Assembly (NCBI RefSeq): GCF_002453355.1 | Contig: NZ_DKGQ01000009.1 | Location: 545-37,814, forward strand | Origin: Psychrobacter sp. UBA6766 | GTDB lineage: Bacteria; Pseudomonadota; Gammaproteobacteria; Pseudomonadales; Moraxellaceae | DNA length: 37,270 bases | Reading direction: 5' to 3' | Shown here: one piece after another, positions 25,142 through 34,850 of the stretch | How positions within the stretch are numbered: the first letter of the stretch is position 1 | Layout: every line of letters begins with the position of its first letter | Position numbers and translations under genes: made by a program | Notes under the pieces: generated by a model | Database searches by the model: none | The model's input: only the letters and a program-made list of their open reading frames with translations | Told to the model about the DNA's origin: nothing

Positions 25142-26539
25142 ATGATTGCTAAAAAAGTAATAGGCTTACCACTTAAGGGCTTGCGTTTCGCTATGAAGTC
25201 TGGTGATACGCTTATACAGCATGCTGGCACTCAAGCACTGCGCGTGAAGACGTGGCTTGATACTAGCAAAAGCAAAACTGATGAGGCTGCCGATACGCAA
25301 TTCGCTACGACCAGCGGCTATAAAGATGCGAATGCAGTCGTCAACTACGAGGGTATTGATCCTCTTGAGCTTGAATTTCAAAAATCGCCAATCAACTTGG
25401 TTCCAGCGATTTTTTTAATTGCAACGCCGATTGCTGCTGCTGTCATTACGCCATGGTACTTATTGACCCATCAGGTCAGTGCACCAGTTTGGGGTGTATT
25501 TGGTGCTTTTATGGTATGGACCGGAATTAGTATTACTGCAGGCTACCATCGCCTACTGTCGCATCGTGCCTATAAAGCGCATCCTTTGGTAAAAAACTTT
25601 TTATTACTTGGCTCAACCCTTGCCGTTCAAGGCTCTGCTTTTGACTGGGTCTCAGGCCACCGTACGCATCACCGTCATGTTGATGACCGCATGGAAGATC
25701 CTTATTCAGCACAGCGTGGCTTTTGGTTCAGCCATATTGGTTGGATGTTACGTAATTATCCTAGTGGTAAGTTTGATTATAAAAATATTCCTGATTTAAC
25801 CAAAGATAAAGTGCTACAGATTCAGCATAAATACTATGGTTTATGGGTGTTAGCTACCAACGTCGCCATGGTTGCAGCTGTTGGTTGGTTGGTTGGTGAC
25901 GTTTGGGGTACCTTAGTATTGGCAGGCCTACTGCGTTTGGTACTGACCCATCACTTTACGTTCTTCATCAACTCGCTATGCCACATGTTTGGTACGCGTC
26001 CTTATACTGATACCAATAGCGCACGTGATAACTTTTTCCTTGCTATCTTTACGTGGGGCGAAGGCTATCATAACTATCATCATTTCTTCCAATATGACTA
26101 TCGTAATGGCGTAAAATGGTGGCAATATGATCCAACTAAATGGTTAATTGTTGGCTTATCTAAACTTGGTCTAACGAGTGACTTGCGTACCGTTGACGAC
26201 ACCACAATTAAGCATGCTGAAGTGCAAATGCAGTTCAAAAAAGCCCAGCAGCAGATTGATAATGCAACCTTAGGTGGTCTTGATATTCCTCATGCGATGA
26301 AGAGCTTCCAAGATCGTATCAAGTTTGAATACGAAGCCTTTACACAAACCGTCGAAGAATGGCAAGCATTGAAAGCCAAAACCATCGAGCTTAAAAAGAC
26401 AGAGTTTGCCGATCGCTTGCATGAAGTTGAAGAGATGCTAAAACATGACTATGCCATGGTTGAGCAAAAAATATTGGCACATAATAGCAATCTAAAAACT
26501 GCGTTCCGCTCTATCGGTCAAAGTCCAAAAGCTGCCTAA
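25142..26539 (+). CDS. Acyl-CoA (delta-9-type) fatty acid desaturase
   Basis: A 465-residue integral membrane di-iron desaturase. The three histidine boxes are intact: HRLLSH (136-141), HRTHH (173-177) and HNYHH (310-314). Hydrophobic segments at about 87-130 and 235-278 surround them. The order and spacing match the stearoyl-CoA desaturase family that introduces a cis double bond using electron donors. The N-terminal 75 residues and the C-terminal 110 residues, the latter helical and coiled-coil-like, are extra to the core. It has an AGGA ribosome site and a strong terminator downstream. A role in membrane fluidity at low temperature is inferred from the family. Confidence 0.92.
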   Translation: MIAKKVIGLPLKGLRFAMKSGDTLIQHAGTQALRVKTWLDTSKSKTDEAADTQFATTSGYKDANAVVNYEGIDPLELEFQKSPINLVPAIFLIATPIAAAVITPWYLLTHQVSAPVWGVFGAFMVWTGISITAGYHRLLSHRAYKAHPLVKNFLLLGSTLAVQGSAFDWVSGHRTHHRHVDDRMEDPYSAQRGFWFSHIGWMLRNYPSGKFDYKNIPDLTKDKVLQIQHKYYGLWVLATNVAMVAAVGWLVGDVWGTLVLAGLLRLVLTHHFTFFINSLCHMFGTRPYTDTNSARDNFFLAIFTWGEGYHNYHHFFQYDYRNGVKWWQYDPTKWLIVGLSKLGLTSDLRTVDDTTIKHAEVQMQFKKAQQQIDNATLGGLDIPHAMKSFQDRIKFEYEAFTQTVEEWQALKAKTIELKKTEFADRLHEVEEMLKHDYAMVEQKILAHNSNLKTAFRSIGQSPKAA

Positions 26540-26586
26540 GCTAAAGCAAATACGTTATCTAACTTTCCTATTGTACGTCTCTCCTG

Positions 26587-26618
26587 CCCTCTATCTGCAA
26601 AGATAGAGGGTTTTTTTT
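26587..26618 (+). terminator. Desaturase terminator
   Basis: CCCTCTATCT and AGATAGAGGG form a perfect 10-bp stem with a GCAA loop, followed by eight Ts. Confidence 0.95.
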
Positions 26619-26650
26619 CGGCAACGATTTTGGCGCTACTTATTGGCGTA

Positions 26651-26682
26651 CTTATTATTTTTGCGCGCTTATTATTTTTGCG
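26651..26682. repeat. Short direct repeat
   Basis: The 15-mer CTTATTATTTTTGCG occurs twice, separated by two bases, in the gap before selO. No function is evident. Confidence 0.6.
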
Positions 26683-26810
26683 TCAATTACAAGAGATGGA
26701 CAGAGTGAAGCGCGGTATTATTAAGGCTATGATATAGTAGGTTTATAAACGTCATCGTCTATTTTTTATCCCTAAATTTCTATATGAAAAATATATAAAC
26801 CAATATTGGA

Positions 26811-28286
26811 ATGGCACCTATGCGCTATCAAAATTCTTACGTCACATTAGACACTCGCCTCTATCATGAGCAGCAGCCGACGCCACTCGACAATCCTCGC
26901 GCCGGTCATTTTAATAGGCAAGTTGCCCAGCAGTTGGGCTGGCTTGAGGATGAAGACTTGATGGCGCGTTGGGTGGAAATATTAGGTGGTCAGTACGTAC
27001 CAGCTGAATTTCAACCCTTATCGATGGCGTATGCTGGTCATCAGTTTGGGCAATGGGCGGGACAATTAGGAGATGGTCGCGGCTTACTCATGGCGCAAGT
27101 GTTGGACAATAACAATAAATTGCAAGATTTGCATCTCAAAGGTATCGGTCTGACGCCTTACTCACGAATGGGGGATGGGCGTGCGGTGTTACGCAGTACC
27201 ATCCGCGAGTATTTATGTGGTCATGCGCTAACGCAGCTTGGCATTCCTTCGTCTAATGCCTTGGGATTTGTAGTTTCTGATACCAAAGTTCGTCGTGAGC
27301 GCATCGAAACTGGAGCGGCCTTAATGCGCGTCGCTGACAGTCACATTCGCCTTGGTCATGTTGAGTGGATTGCTAGCTATGCGCCCGACTTGCTTGGCGA
27401 ATTTACCGATTATATGATTGATACTTACTATCCAGAGTGCCGCAATAGCGAAACGCCAGTCTTAGCATTTTTACAAGCAGTGGTTGAGCGTACCGCGCGC
27501 ATGATTGCCGATTGGCAACTGATTGGCTTTGCCCATGGGGTGATGAATACAGATAATTTATCGATAACGGGCAGTACGCTAGACTTTGGGCCGTTTGGAT
27601 TTATGGAGCGTTTCAATCCTGCTTGGATTAACAATCACTCTGACCATACTGGACGTTATGCGTATCAAAACCAGCCTGCTATTGGGCATTGGAACCTCAA
27701 TATTTGGCTACCCCACTTTATGCGCTTGGACGGTGTGACGCGCGACACCTTGGCTGATTGCCTGGCACCGTACGAAGCCACCTTTATGCAGCATTATCAG
27801 CAGGGATTGTGCCGTAAACTAGGATTACCGCATACCAAAGAGAGTTTGAGTCTGGCTTTTGACTGGTTAAGTTTGTTAGAAGATAATTTACTCGACTATA
27901 CCAATAGTTTCCGCGCATTATTAGGATTAGTAGCGCCAAACGAGCATCCGTATGAAGAGCAGCTGCTCACAATAATGACTACTGAGTTTAATAACGAGGC
28001 GAAACAAGTTTGGCAAGAGTGGTCAAGGCGTTATTTGGCGCAATTACAGCCGTTAGCTCGTGAACAATCTCTTGATGAAATGCGCACCAATAATCCGGTT
28101 TATATATTACGTAATAGTATGGCGCAGCGCGTTATCACAGCGGCGGAACAAGGTCAATTTGATGAATTAAATCGGGTCTTTGACTTACTTACTAACCCTT
28201 ACAACGTCCAAGACATCGCCACTGAGCTTGATACCACACCTCCTGCTCCCCATGCGCCGCAAATGCCGATTAGTTGCTCCTCTTAA
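26811..28286 (+). CDS. selO: Protein adenylyltransferase SelO (YdiU)
   Basis: A 491-residue pseudokinase-fold enzyme that transfers AMP to protein hydroxyls. Recognisable parts: YAGHQFGQWAGQLGDGRG near the N-terminus, LHLKGIGLTPYSRMGDGRAVLRSTIREYL, the metal-binding HGVMNTDNLSI and the inverted-kinase DFGPFGFM. The C-terminus ends CSS, where some eukaryotic homologues have selenocysteine; this gene encodes an ordinary TGC cysteine. Known SelO proteins respond to oxidative stress and modify redox enzymes. Either of two nearby ATG codons (26811, 26820) may be the start; the upstream ribosome site is poor. Confidence 0.95.
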   Translation: MAPMRYQNSYVTLDTRLYHEQQPTPLDNPRAGHFNRQVAQQLGWLEDEDLMARWVEILGGQYVPAEFQPLSMAYAGHQFGQWAGQLGDGRGLLMAQVLDNNNKLQDLHLKGIGLTPYSRMGDGRAVLRSTIREYLCGHALTQLGIPSSNALGFVVSDTKVRRERIETGAALMRVADSHIRLGHVEWIASYAPDLLGEFTDYMIDTYYPECRNSETPVLAFLQAVVERTARMIADWQLIGFAHGVMNTDNLSITGSTLDFGPFGFMERFNPAWINNHSDHTGRYAYQNQPAIGHWNLNIWLPHFMRLDGVTRDTLADCLAPYEATFMQHYQQGLCRKLGLPHTKESLSLAFDWLSLLEDNLLDYTNSFRALLGLVAPNEHPYEEQLLTIMTTEFNNEAKQVWQEWSRRYLAQLQPLAREQSLDEMRTNNPVYILRNSMAQRVITAAEQGQFDELNRVFDLLTNPYNVQDIATELDTTPPAPHAPQMPISCSS

Positions 28287-28605
28287 TGATTCAGTCTTAT
28301 GTAATATTTTGAAACATAATGCAATTATGAGTTGATATTGAGTCGCATTTTTTGCCATTATCAACCAGCGAAATAATGGATATCATTTTATTATATCATT
28401 CTCGCAATTGGGCTGAGTTGACTAGGCAGTGAAATGCCAATAGTGCTAGAATAATGTTTCTTGCAAGATTGCTGTTTTTACGCTGATGTCTAGTCGCCCA
28501 TCACGACCTTTTTAGTATAAATGTGCCCTCTTTCTCGTATTTTATGATTTTGAGGCGTAGACGTTAGTTTTTATCACCATTTACTTTATTCCAATTATTC
28601 CAACC
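28287..28605. other. Gap between selO and malic enzyme genes
   Basis: This 319-base region has no open frame of note and no strong terminator. Presumably it contains the malic-enzyme promoter; I could not pick a confident one. Confidence 0.3.
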
Positions 28606-30939
28606 ATGGCAATTATTATGAATGACGATATCACTTTGAATACGGACACCCCTACTACGGAAAAAGAGCAGTTTGAACAAGCTGCCTTGCATTACCATGA
28701 GTTCCCACGCCCCGGTAAAATCTCAGTTACGCCTATTAAGCAATTGGCCAACCAGCGTGATTTGGCACTTGCCTATTCGCCAGGAGTTGCGATACCGTGT
28801 CTTGAAATTCAAAGAGATCCAGCGTTAGCAGCTAAATATACCGCTCGTAGCAACTTGGTCGGTGTGATCACTAACGGTACTGCTGTCCTTGGCTTAGGAA
28901 ATATTGGACCATTGGCATCGAAGCCTGTGATGGAAGGTAAAGGGGTTCTATTTAAAAAGTTCGCTGGTATCGATGTTTTTGATATTGAAATTGCCCAAAA
29001 CGACCCAGACAAATTTATCGAAGCCGTTGCCTCTCTTGAGCCTACCTTTGGCGGAATTAACTTAGAAGATATCAAAGCCCCTGAATGTTTCAAAATCGAG
29101 CGTGAATTGCGTGAACGTATGAATATTCCGGTATTCCACGATGACCAACATGGTACGTCAATCATTGTTGCAGCGGCAATGCTAAACGCGCTACTTATCA
29201 CTGGTAAAAAAATCGAAGAGATTAAAGTGGTCTGTTCGGGCGCGGGCGCAGCGGCTATTTCTTGCTTAGATATCATTTGTGCGCTTGGTGTTGATAAAAA
29301 TAACATCTTGGTATCAGATTCACGCGGAATTATTACCACCAGCCGTGAAAATCTTGATGAAACCAAGCAGCGCTATGCCCGTGACACCACAGCATCTACC
29401 ATCGAAGAAGTGATGGACGATGTCGATATGTTCCTAGGCCTATCTATGCCTGGCACATTGACCGAAGATATGGTTCGCCGAATGGCAAAAGACCCTATCG
29501 TTTTTGCTCTTGCCAACCCAACGCCTGAAATCATGCCAGAATTGGCGCACGCCGTACGCCCAGACGTCATCATGGCAACGGGTCGCTCCGATTATCCAAA
29601 CCAAGTAAACAATGCGCTGTGCTTCCCGTATATCTTCCGGGGTGCGCTTGATGTTGGCGCAACCACCGTTAACGAAGAGATGAAAATCGCTTGCGTAAAA
29701 GCAATCGCGGCTATGGCGCATGTTGAAGCGACGCCGATGAACAATGTGAAAAACGTTGAGAGCACGCCAAGCTTTGGCCGTGATTACCTTATCCCAGGCC
29801 CTCTTGAGCCAAACCTAATCATCGAAATCGCCTCTGCGGTTGCCAAAGCAGCGATGGATTCGGGTGTGGCCACCTTGCCTATCTCAGATATGAAAGCCTA
29901 TCGTCAACGCTTGTCTGAGTTTGTTTATAACTCAGCGTTTGTCATGAAGCCTATCTTTGCGCGTGCCAAAGCCGATCCTAAGCGTATTGTTTACTGTGAA
30001 GGTGAAGACCGCAACGTCTTACTTGCGGTACAAGTGGTCGTCGACGAGCAGTTGGCGCATCCGATCTTGGTTGGTCGTCCTGCCATTATCGAAAAGAACA
30101 TTGAAAAGTTAGCGCTACGCCTAAAAGATGGCGAGAATATCACCATTGTTAATCAAGACGATGATCCACGTTATAAGGACTACTGGCAGGGCTACTACGA
30201 GAAAAACAAACGTAATGGCGTCAGTATCGAGCTTGCGCGCCGAGATGTCCGCCGCAAAACTTCTTTAATCGGTGCCCTACTGGTTGAAAATGGTGACGCT
30301 GATGGGATGATTTGTGGCACATTCAGCTACTATCATCTCCATTTAAAATACGTCAGCAGAGTTATCGACAAAAAAGAAGGGGTCAGCGATTTTTATGCCA
30401 TGAATGCTGTTCTTATGCAAGATCGTAATATCTTTATTGCCGACACTTATAATCATGAAGACCCAACTGCTGAGCAATTGGCAGAAATGACGGTTTTAGC
30501 TGCTGAACAATTATGCCGCTTTAACATTACGCCGCGTGTGGCCTTGGTTTCGCATTCAAATTTTGGTACCTCAGACCGCGAAAGTGCGGTAAAAATGCGT
30601 AAGGTGTATGAGCTACTGACAGAAATGAATGTCGACTTTGACTTCGACGGTGAGATGCAAGGCGATGCTGCCCTTGATGAGCATATTCGTGCCAATGACT
30701 TACCATCGAGCAACTTAAAAGGGTCAGCAAACTTGCTTATCTTGCCAACGCTTGATTCAGCAAATATTGCTTTCAACCTGTTAAAAACAGCGACTGGTAG
30801 TGCATCTATTGGACCTATCTTGCTAGGTGCAAGTAAACCTGTTCACATCCTAACTCCTTCTGCAACGGCGCGCCGTGTGGTGAATATGACAGCGCTTGCA
30901 GTTACTGAAGCTCAAGACTTAGAAAGTGAGCAGCAGTAG
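28606..30939 (+). CDS. maeB: NADP-dependent malic enzyme, MaeB type (malic + PTA-like domains)
   Basis: A 777-residue two-domain enzyme that decarboxylates malate to pyruvate with NADPH formation. Residues about 25-440 form the malic enzyme part (LAYSPGVAIPCLEI, VFHDDQHGTSI, VVCSGAGAAAISCLDI, FALANPTPEI, ATGRSDYPNQVNN). Residues about 450-770 form a phosphotransacetylase-like domain (for example VEAT-free linker, then RIVYCEGEDRNVLLAVQ and SHSNFGTSDRESAVKMR), which in E. coli MaeB is regulatory (acetyl-CoA response) rather than catalytic. The first ATG has no clear ribosome site; ATG 28618 is an alternative. It ends before a strong terminator. Confidence 0.95.
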   Translation: MAIIMNDDITLNTDTPTTEKEQFEQAALHYHEFPRPGKISVTPIKQLANQRDLALAYSPGVAIPCLEIQRDPALAAKYTARSNLVGVITNGTAVLGLGNIGPLASKPVMEGKGVLFKKFAGIDVFDIEIAQNDPDKFIEAVASLEPTFGGINLEDIKAPECFKIERELRERMNIPVFHDDQHGTSIIVAAAMLNALLITGKKIEEIKVVCSGAGAAAISCLDIICALGVDKNNILVSDSRGIITTSRENLDETKQRYARDTTASTIEEVMDDVDMFLGLSMPGTLTEDMVRRMAKDPIVFALANPTPEIMPELAHAVRPDVIMATGRSDYPNQVNNALCFPYIFRGALDVGATTVNEEMKIACVKAIAAMAHVEATPMNNVKNVESTPSFGRDYLIPGPLEPNLIIEIASAVAKAAMDSGVATLPISDMKAYRQRLSEFVYNSAFVMKPIFARAKADPKRIVYCEGEDRNVLLAVQVVVDEQLAHPILVGRPAIIEKNIEKLALRLKDGENITIVNQDDDPRYKDYWQGYYEKNKRNGVSIELARRDVRRKTSLIGALLVENGDADGMICGTFSYYHLHLKYVSRVIDKKEGVSDFYAMNAVLMQDRNIFIADTYNHEDPTAEQLAEMTVLAAEQLCRFNITPRVALVSHSNFGTSDRESAVKMRKVYELLTEMNVDFDFDGEMQGDAALDEHIRANDLPSSNLKGSANLLILPTLDSANIAFNLLKTATGSASIGPILLGASKPVHILTPSATARRVVNMTALAVTEAQDLESEQQ

Positions 30940-31008
30940 CCTAAAACATAAAACCATAATACTAAGACCGTCTTCTATCATTTATTTATAGAAGCCGTCT
31001 GCTATACT

Positions 31009-31048
31009 AAAACCAGTCAATGCTCATGAGCGTTGACTGGTTTTTTTT
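31009..31048 (+). terminator. Malic enzyme terminator
   Basis: AACCAGTCAATGCT pairs with AGCGTTGACTGGTT (13 of 14, the exception A-C) around a CATG loop and is followed by a run of eight Ts. A second, imperfect hairpin lies just upstream (30965-31000). Confidence 0.92.
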
Positions 31049-31093
31049 GGCAAAGCCATCTCATAAATACTAAATAATGACAAAGAGACTTTT

Positions 31094-32317
31094 ATGCAAG
31101 TATATCTCGTTGGCGGCGCCGTCCGTGACCAATTATTAGGGCGTCCTATCAAAGACAAGGACTTTGTTGTCGTTGGCGCCACGGTTGTAGATATGTTGGA
31201 TGCAGGCTTTCAACAAGTGGGCGCAGACTTTCCGGTATTCTTACATCCTGTTAGCCGTGAAGAATATGCCTTAGCACGTACTGAGCGTAAGCAAGGTTTA
31301 GGTTATCAAGGCTTTAGCGTACATGCGAGTCCCGATGTGACGCTGCGTGAAGACTTGCAGCGTCGCGATTTGACCATCAATGCTATGGCCATTGAAGTTA
31401 AAAGCTTGACCGATGATACGCTGATAAGTGGCGACGTGATTGATTATTACGGTGGACTAGCTGACATTAAAAGTAAAACCTTGCGTCATGTCTCAAGCGC
31501 TTTTAGTGAAGACCCATTACGTGTGCTACGAACCGCCCGCTTTTATGGACGTTATTTTGATCTGGGCTTTAGCATTGCTGATGAAACTTTGCGATTAATG
31601 CGCGAATTGGTGGCCTCAGGAGAGCTTGCACATTTAAGTAGTGAGCGCATTTGGCAAGAATCGAGCCGAGCCATGATGCAAGTGTCACCGCAGGTATATT
31701 GGCAGCAGCTATTTGAGCTTGGTGCGCTGACAGAGTGTTTTGCGCCCTTACATCATGCTTGGAACAATGGCAAAATAAGAGAGGCTGTACAAACGGCATT
31801 GTATTTTGCCGGTCAAATGCAATTAAACTTATCGCAGCGCTGGGCGTTATTAATGGCAAGTTTAGATACCGATTTATTTGCGCTAAAGTCTACAGATTTA
31901 AATTCCAATAACATAACCTATGCTGTTAAAGGTATTAATGGGATAGGAAACAGTGCAAAGGTGCCAAAAGCGCATTCTCAGTTTGCCACTTTATTCGTGC
32001 AGCAATCAGAAAACCTTAGCAGCATAGATAAACTTAGCGCCGCTGAGAGAATCGACCTTATCCAAGCCTGTGGCGCCCATAAGGCACCCGATAAACTCTC
32101 ACAGCTATTGGTCATTAGCCATGTCTTACAGCTAGCCATACAACACCGTCAAATGATGCTCGCGCTGAATAGCTTTCATGCAGTCGGCATGAATGATATT
32201 TCCCTAGACCTTAAAGGTCCAGCAATTGGCGAAGCATTACGTCAACGCAGAATTGAGCATTTACAAATGCAAAATAATGCTTCAAAAGTTTCTATATCAT
32301 CTGAAAATGCTGTTTAA
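31094..32317 (+). CDS. cca: CCA-adding tRNA nucleotidyltransferase
   Basis: A 407-residue class II nucleotidyltransferase that adds CCA to tRNA 3' ends. The N-terminal half is very close to E. coli Cca: YLVGGAVRDQLLGRP, KDKDFVVVGAT with the catalytic Asp pair, FLHPVSREEYALARTERK, RRDLTINAMA and EDPLRVLRTARF. The C-terminal half differs: where E. coli has the HD phosphohydrolase motif CHDLGKG, this protein reads LMASLDTDLF, so the metal-binding His-Asp is absent. The nucleotidyl transfer should be intact while HD phosphatase/2',3'-cyclic phosphodiesterase activity is probably lost. It precedes the pteridine reductase gene by two bases. Confidence 0.93.
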   Translation: MQVYLVGGAVRDQLLGRPIKDKDFVVVGATVVDMLDAGFQQVGADFPVFLHPVSREEYALARTERKQGLGYQGFSVHASPDVTLREDLQRRDLTINAMAIEVKSLTDDTLISGDVIDYYGGLADIKSKTLRHVSSAFSEDPLRVLRTARFYGRYFDLGFSIADETLRLMRELVASGELAHLSSERIWQESSRAMMQVSPQVYWQQLFELGALTECFAPLHHAWNNGKIREAVQTALYFAGQMQLNLSQRWALLMASLDTDLFALKSTDLNSNNITYAVKGINGIGNSAKVPKAHSQFATLFVQQSENLSSIDKLSAAERIDLIQACGAHKAPDKLSQLLVISHVLQLAIQHRQMMLALNSFHAVGMNDISLDLKGPAIGEALRQRRIEHLQMQNNASKVSISSENAV

Positions 32318-32319
32318 TT

Positions 32320-33126
32320 ATGAATCAAACCAGCAAGCCTTCTCAGCCAATTAATAATCCTGCTCCAGTGATGCTTGTAACGGGTGGCGCTAAGCGTATT
32401 GGCGCTGCTATTGTTCGCGCGGCTCATGATCAAGGCTACCGCGTCATTGTCCATTGTCATCATAGTAAGCAAGAAGCCATTGCCCTAGCCGATGCGCTAA
32501 ATAATGCTCGTCCTGATAGTGCGGTCGTTGTTCCGGCAGATTTGACGGTCGTTGACAATAGCGAGGTGTTACATGAGTTCACTCAGAATATTATGCAAGC
32601 ATTTGGACAACTTGACGTTTTAGTACATAACGCTTCACGCTTTTATCCGAGCCCCCTTGGCAGTATTAATCACGCTCAGTGGGATGAGTTGTTTTTGACC
32701 AATGCCAAAGCGCCCTTATTAATAAGCCAAGCGTTATATCCTTATCTACGGTCGCAGCGAGGCTGTATTATTAGCCTACTTGATATCCATGCGCATAATA
32801 AACCTTTTAAGAATTATGCCATTTACAATATGGCAAAGGCGGCGCATCGTATGATGGTGCAATCTTTAGCGCTAGATATGGCGCCAGATGTACGCGTCAA
32901 CGGTGTTGCTCCTGGCGTGAATATCTTACCTGAAACAGATAGCGACCAAGCGCTTGATCCGCAGCAACAAAAAAGCATTATCGATACTATCCCTATGCAG
33001 CGGATAGGCAATCCTGCTGAGATTGCCCATAGTGTACTTTATCTTGCCCAAGCCAGTTATGTGACGGGTGAAATAATCGCTGTTGATGGAGGTCGCAGCC
33101 TGACCTTGGCTGGCGGTCAGGCTTGA
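32320..33126 (+). CDS. Pteridine reductase / dihydromonapterin reductase-like SDR
   Basis: A 268-residue short-chain dehydrogenase. The NADP site is VTGGAKRIGAAIV, and HNAS follows at about 103-106. The catalytic Tyr169 and Lys173 lie in YNMAKAA. At the place of the usual SDR Ser there is Asp155 in ISLLDIHAH, the replacement seen in trypanosomatid PTR1 and bacterial FolM-type enzymes, which favours a pterin substrate. The start codon is two bases after the cca stop, so the genes are translationally coupled. A role in reducing dihydropterins or dihydrofolate is inferred from the family. Confidence 0.87.
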   Translation: MNQTSKPSQPINNPAPVMLVTGGAKRIGAAIVRAAHDQGYRVIVHCHHSKQEAIALADALNNARPDSAVVVPADLTVVDNSEVLHEFTQNIMQAFGQLDVLVHNASRFYPSPLGSINHAQWDELFLTNAKAPLLISQALYPYLRSQRGCIISLLDIHAHNKPFKNYAIYNMAKAAHRMMVQSLALDMAPDVRVNGVAPGVNILPETDSDQALDPQQQKSIIDTIPMQRIGNPAEIAHSVLYLAQASYVTGEIIAVDGGRSLTLAGGQA

Positions 33127-33175
33127 TAAAAGGTAGCGCTACGTGAAAATATCTTGATTAGTTCCTATCTTTTAC

Positions 33176-33203
33176 TTGAAAATCTAGAAAAATCAGGTAT
33201 CAT
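33176..33203 (+). promoter_or_regulatory. Promoter of tRNA-Ile2
   Basis: TTGAAA (33176-33181) and TATCAT (33198-33203) are spaced 16 bases apart, placing the start site about 10 bases before the mature tRNA. Confidence 0.6.
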
Positions 33204-33219
33204 TGTGCCTCTAACGTTA

Positions 33220-33296
33220 GGGCCCATAGCTCAGTTGGTTAGAGCAGAGGACTCATAATCCTTTGGTCGTAGGTTCAAGTCCTACTGGGCCCACCA
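33220..33296 (+). tRNA. tRNA-Ile2 (anticodon CAT, lysidine-modified)
   Basis: All arms fold: acceptor GGGCCCA/TGGGCCC, D-arm GCTC/GAGC, anticodon stem GAGGA/TCCTT (last pair G-T), T-arm GTAGG/CCTAC, and encoded CCA. The anticodon CAT is at 33254-33256. The elements ACTCATAATC and TTGGTC resemble E. coli ileX/ileY, and the acceptor pairs C4-G69 and C5-G68 agree with the TilS recognition pattern, so it should read AUA as isoleucine rather than AUG as methionine. The gene is followed by a perfect terminator and then an integrase pseudogene, so its 3' end is a likely attachment site. Confidence 0.9.
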
Positions 33297-33301
33297 TATT
33301 T

Positions 33302-33336
33302 AAACCCTTATAAACCACGGTTTATAAGGGTTTTTT
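33302..33336 (+). terminator. tRNA terminator
   Basis: AAACCCTTATAAACC and GGTTTATAAGGGTTT form a perfect 15-bp inverted repeat followed by Ts, six bases after the tRNA CCA end. Confidence 0.93.
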
Positions 33337-33467
33337 ATTGTCTGCTATTTTTGGTTGGCTTGTCTTAGTGTACGATAAACATCCATATGGGCACTTTGTG
33401 GGCACTTCTTAAAACCTTGCTTATCGGCTATTATATCCAAGTAAATCAAAGAAATAGGCAGACTAAA

Positions 33468-34724
33468 ATGGCACGGGTTAAACTCACCAAACGCTTTATA
33501 GATGGGCTTGAATACTCGGAGAAAGCAGACATTTACCAAGATGAATTGGTGAATGGCTTTGCTGTGCGTACCAACAAGACAAATAAAAGTTATATGATTA
33601 GCAAAAGAATCAATGGCAAGATGATTCGTAAGTCGATTGGTGATTGCTCGGTCATGACGTTACAGGATGCACGAGAACAAGCAATGTCGTTGATATCAGA
33701 TTTAATGCAAGGCAAAGATCCATTTAATGATGATATGAAAGACGTGGTTGTGCCGACGCTTGGTGAGGCGTATGAATATTACATCTCTCATAAGCCCGGA
33801 CTCAAGCAATCAACCATTGCCACATACAATCGGCAGATACCAGGTAAGCTGGCAGAGTGGCTAGATAGATCGATGAACGAGATCATGCAAAGCAATGTGA
33901 CTGAAAAACACTTGGAGTTAACCAAGCTCAGCCCCTCACAAGCCAATGCTACTTTTCGTGCACTCAATGCGGTGTGGAATTTTTCACGCCTAAGCTTTTT
34001 AGACAAGTCTGAATCCCCTATCATCAAGCCAAGTCCTATTGAGATATTAACAGCTAAGAAGCTTTGGAACACGGTCAAGCCTCGCACTACATATCTCAGT
34101 GAGGACACAATGGGTAATTATGTGCGTGTGCTGTTAGATTTTAAGAGTGAAGATTTTCACACTATGCAACCACATAGTAATAATGCACGTGACATCATGC
34201 TGTTGTTTTTGTGCACTGGCATACGTGCCAGCGAAGGCTATTCACTAAGATGGGATTATATTGATTTAAAGCACGGTACCATGACAATTCATGAAACTAA
34301 AAATGGTGATACTTTGCATGTGCCACTAGGTAAGGTAATGTGCGCCATGCTTGCTCATCGATACCAATACCGGATGGATGAACCGTGGTTATTCCCGTCT
34401 CGTCTAAAAGAGTGCGACGGGAACCTGACTGATATATCAAAGTAGTACAAAAACATTGGTGACGCTGCAGGTATTCATATCACACCACATGATCTACGTC
34501 GGACATTCTCTACTATTGGTGATATTCTCAACCTAAACATATCAGTCATTAAGCGGTTGATGAATCATAGAACCTCAAAAGCGTCTGACGATGTGACGCT
34601 ACAATACATCCAAGTCAGCCAAAAAAGATTACGCGCTGCAATGAATGATATTGAGGTATTTATCTTTAACGAGGCTGGCATGACGCAAGACGAAGTGATT
34701 AAAAGGTTGTATAAAGACTACTAA
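33468..34724 (+). pseudogene. Tyrosine-recombinase integrase interrupted by an in-frame amber codon
   Basis: The frame runs from ATG 33468 (MARVKLTKRFIDGLEY) to TAA at 34722-34724 but contains TAG at 34443-34445. The N-terminal arm-binding domain (DUF4102-like) and core-binding domain (about 33468-34080) precede the catalytic domain. The first catalytic Arg is in CTGIRASEGYSLRW and the Lys in KNGDTLHVP. The rest lies beyond the stop: HDLRRTF, LMNHRTS and YIQVS (Tyr). The continuation is in the same frame and well conserved, so a single nonsense change, for example CAG to TAG, explains it. The truncated product lacks the nucleophile and should be inactive. An upstream ATG at 33387 extends the frame with an atypical sequence. 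Its place 171 bases after tRNA-Ile2 is typical of P4-type island integrases. Confidence 0.9.
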
Positions 34725-34850
34725 CACTTATCATTATTTTTAACTTATATATGCTACAGAAATAGTAACGAGAGAATCTCCAAAAAATTGTAGCTACCTT
34801 CCAAAGCGGTCTAGTAGTCTCAGAAATCTATTAAAAAAATTAATAACTCA

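Noticed and set aside
28278..28286. Selenocysteine at the C-terminus of SelO
   Set aside because: The codon is TGC (Cys) and the stop is TAA; no SECIS-like element is needed or seen.
28809..29366. 185-codon open frame on the - strand
   Set aside because: It lies wholly inside maeB, a strongly supported gene, and its residues are only the reverse reading of that gene.
33132..33141. GTAGCGCTAC after the pteridine reductase as a terminator
   Set aside because: It is self-complementary but has no loop or T-tract.
34443..34445. TAG in the integrase as a pyrrolysine codon or programmed readthrough site
   Set aside because: Nothing in the sequence supports recoding; a simple nonsense mutation is the least demanding explanation.
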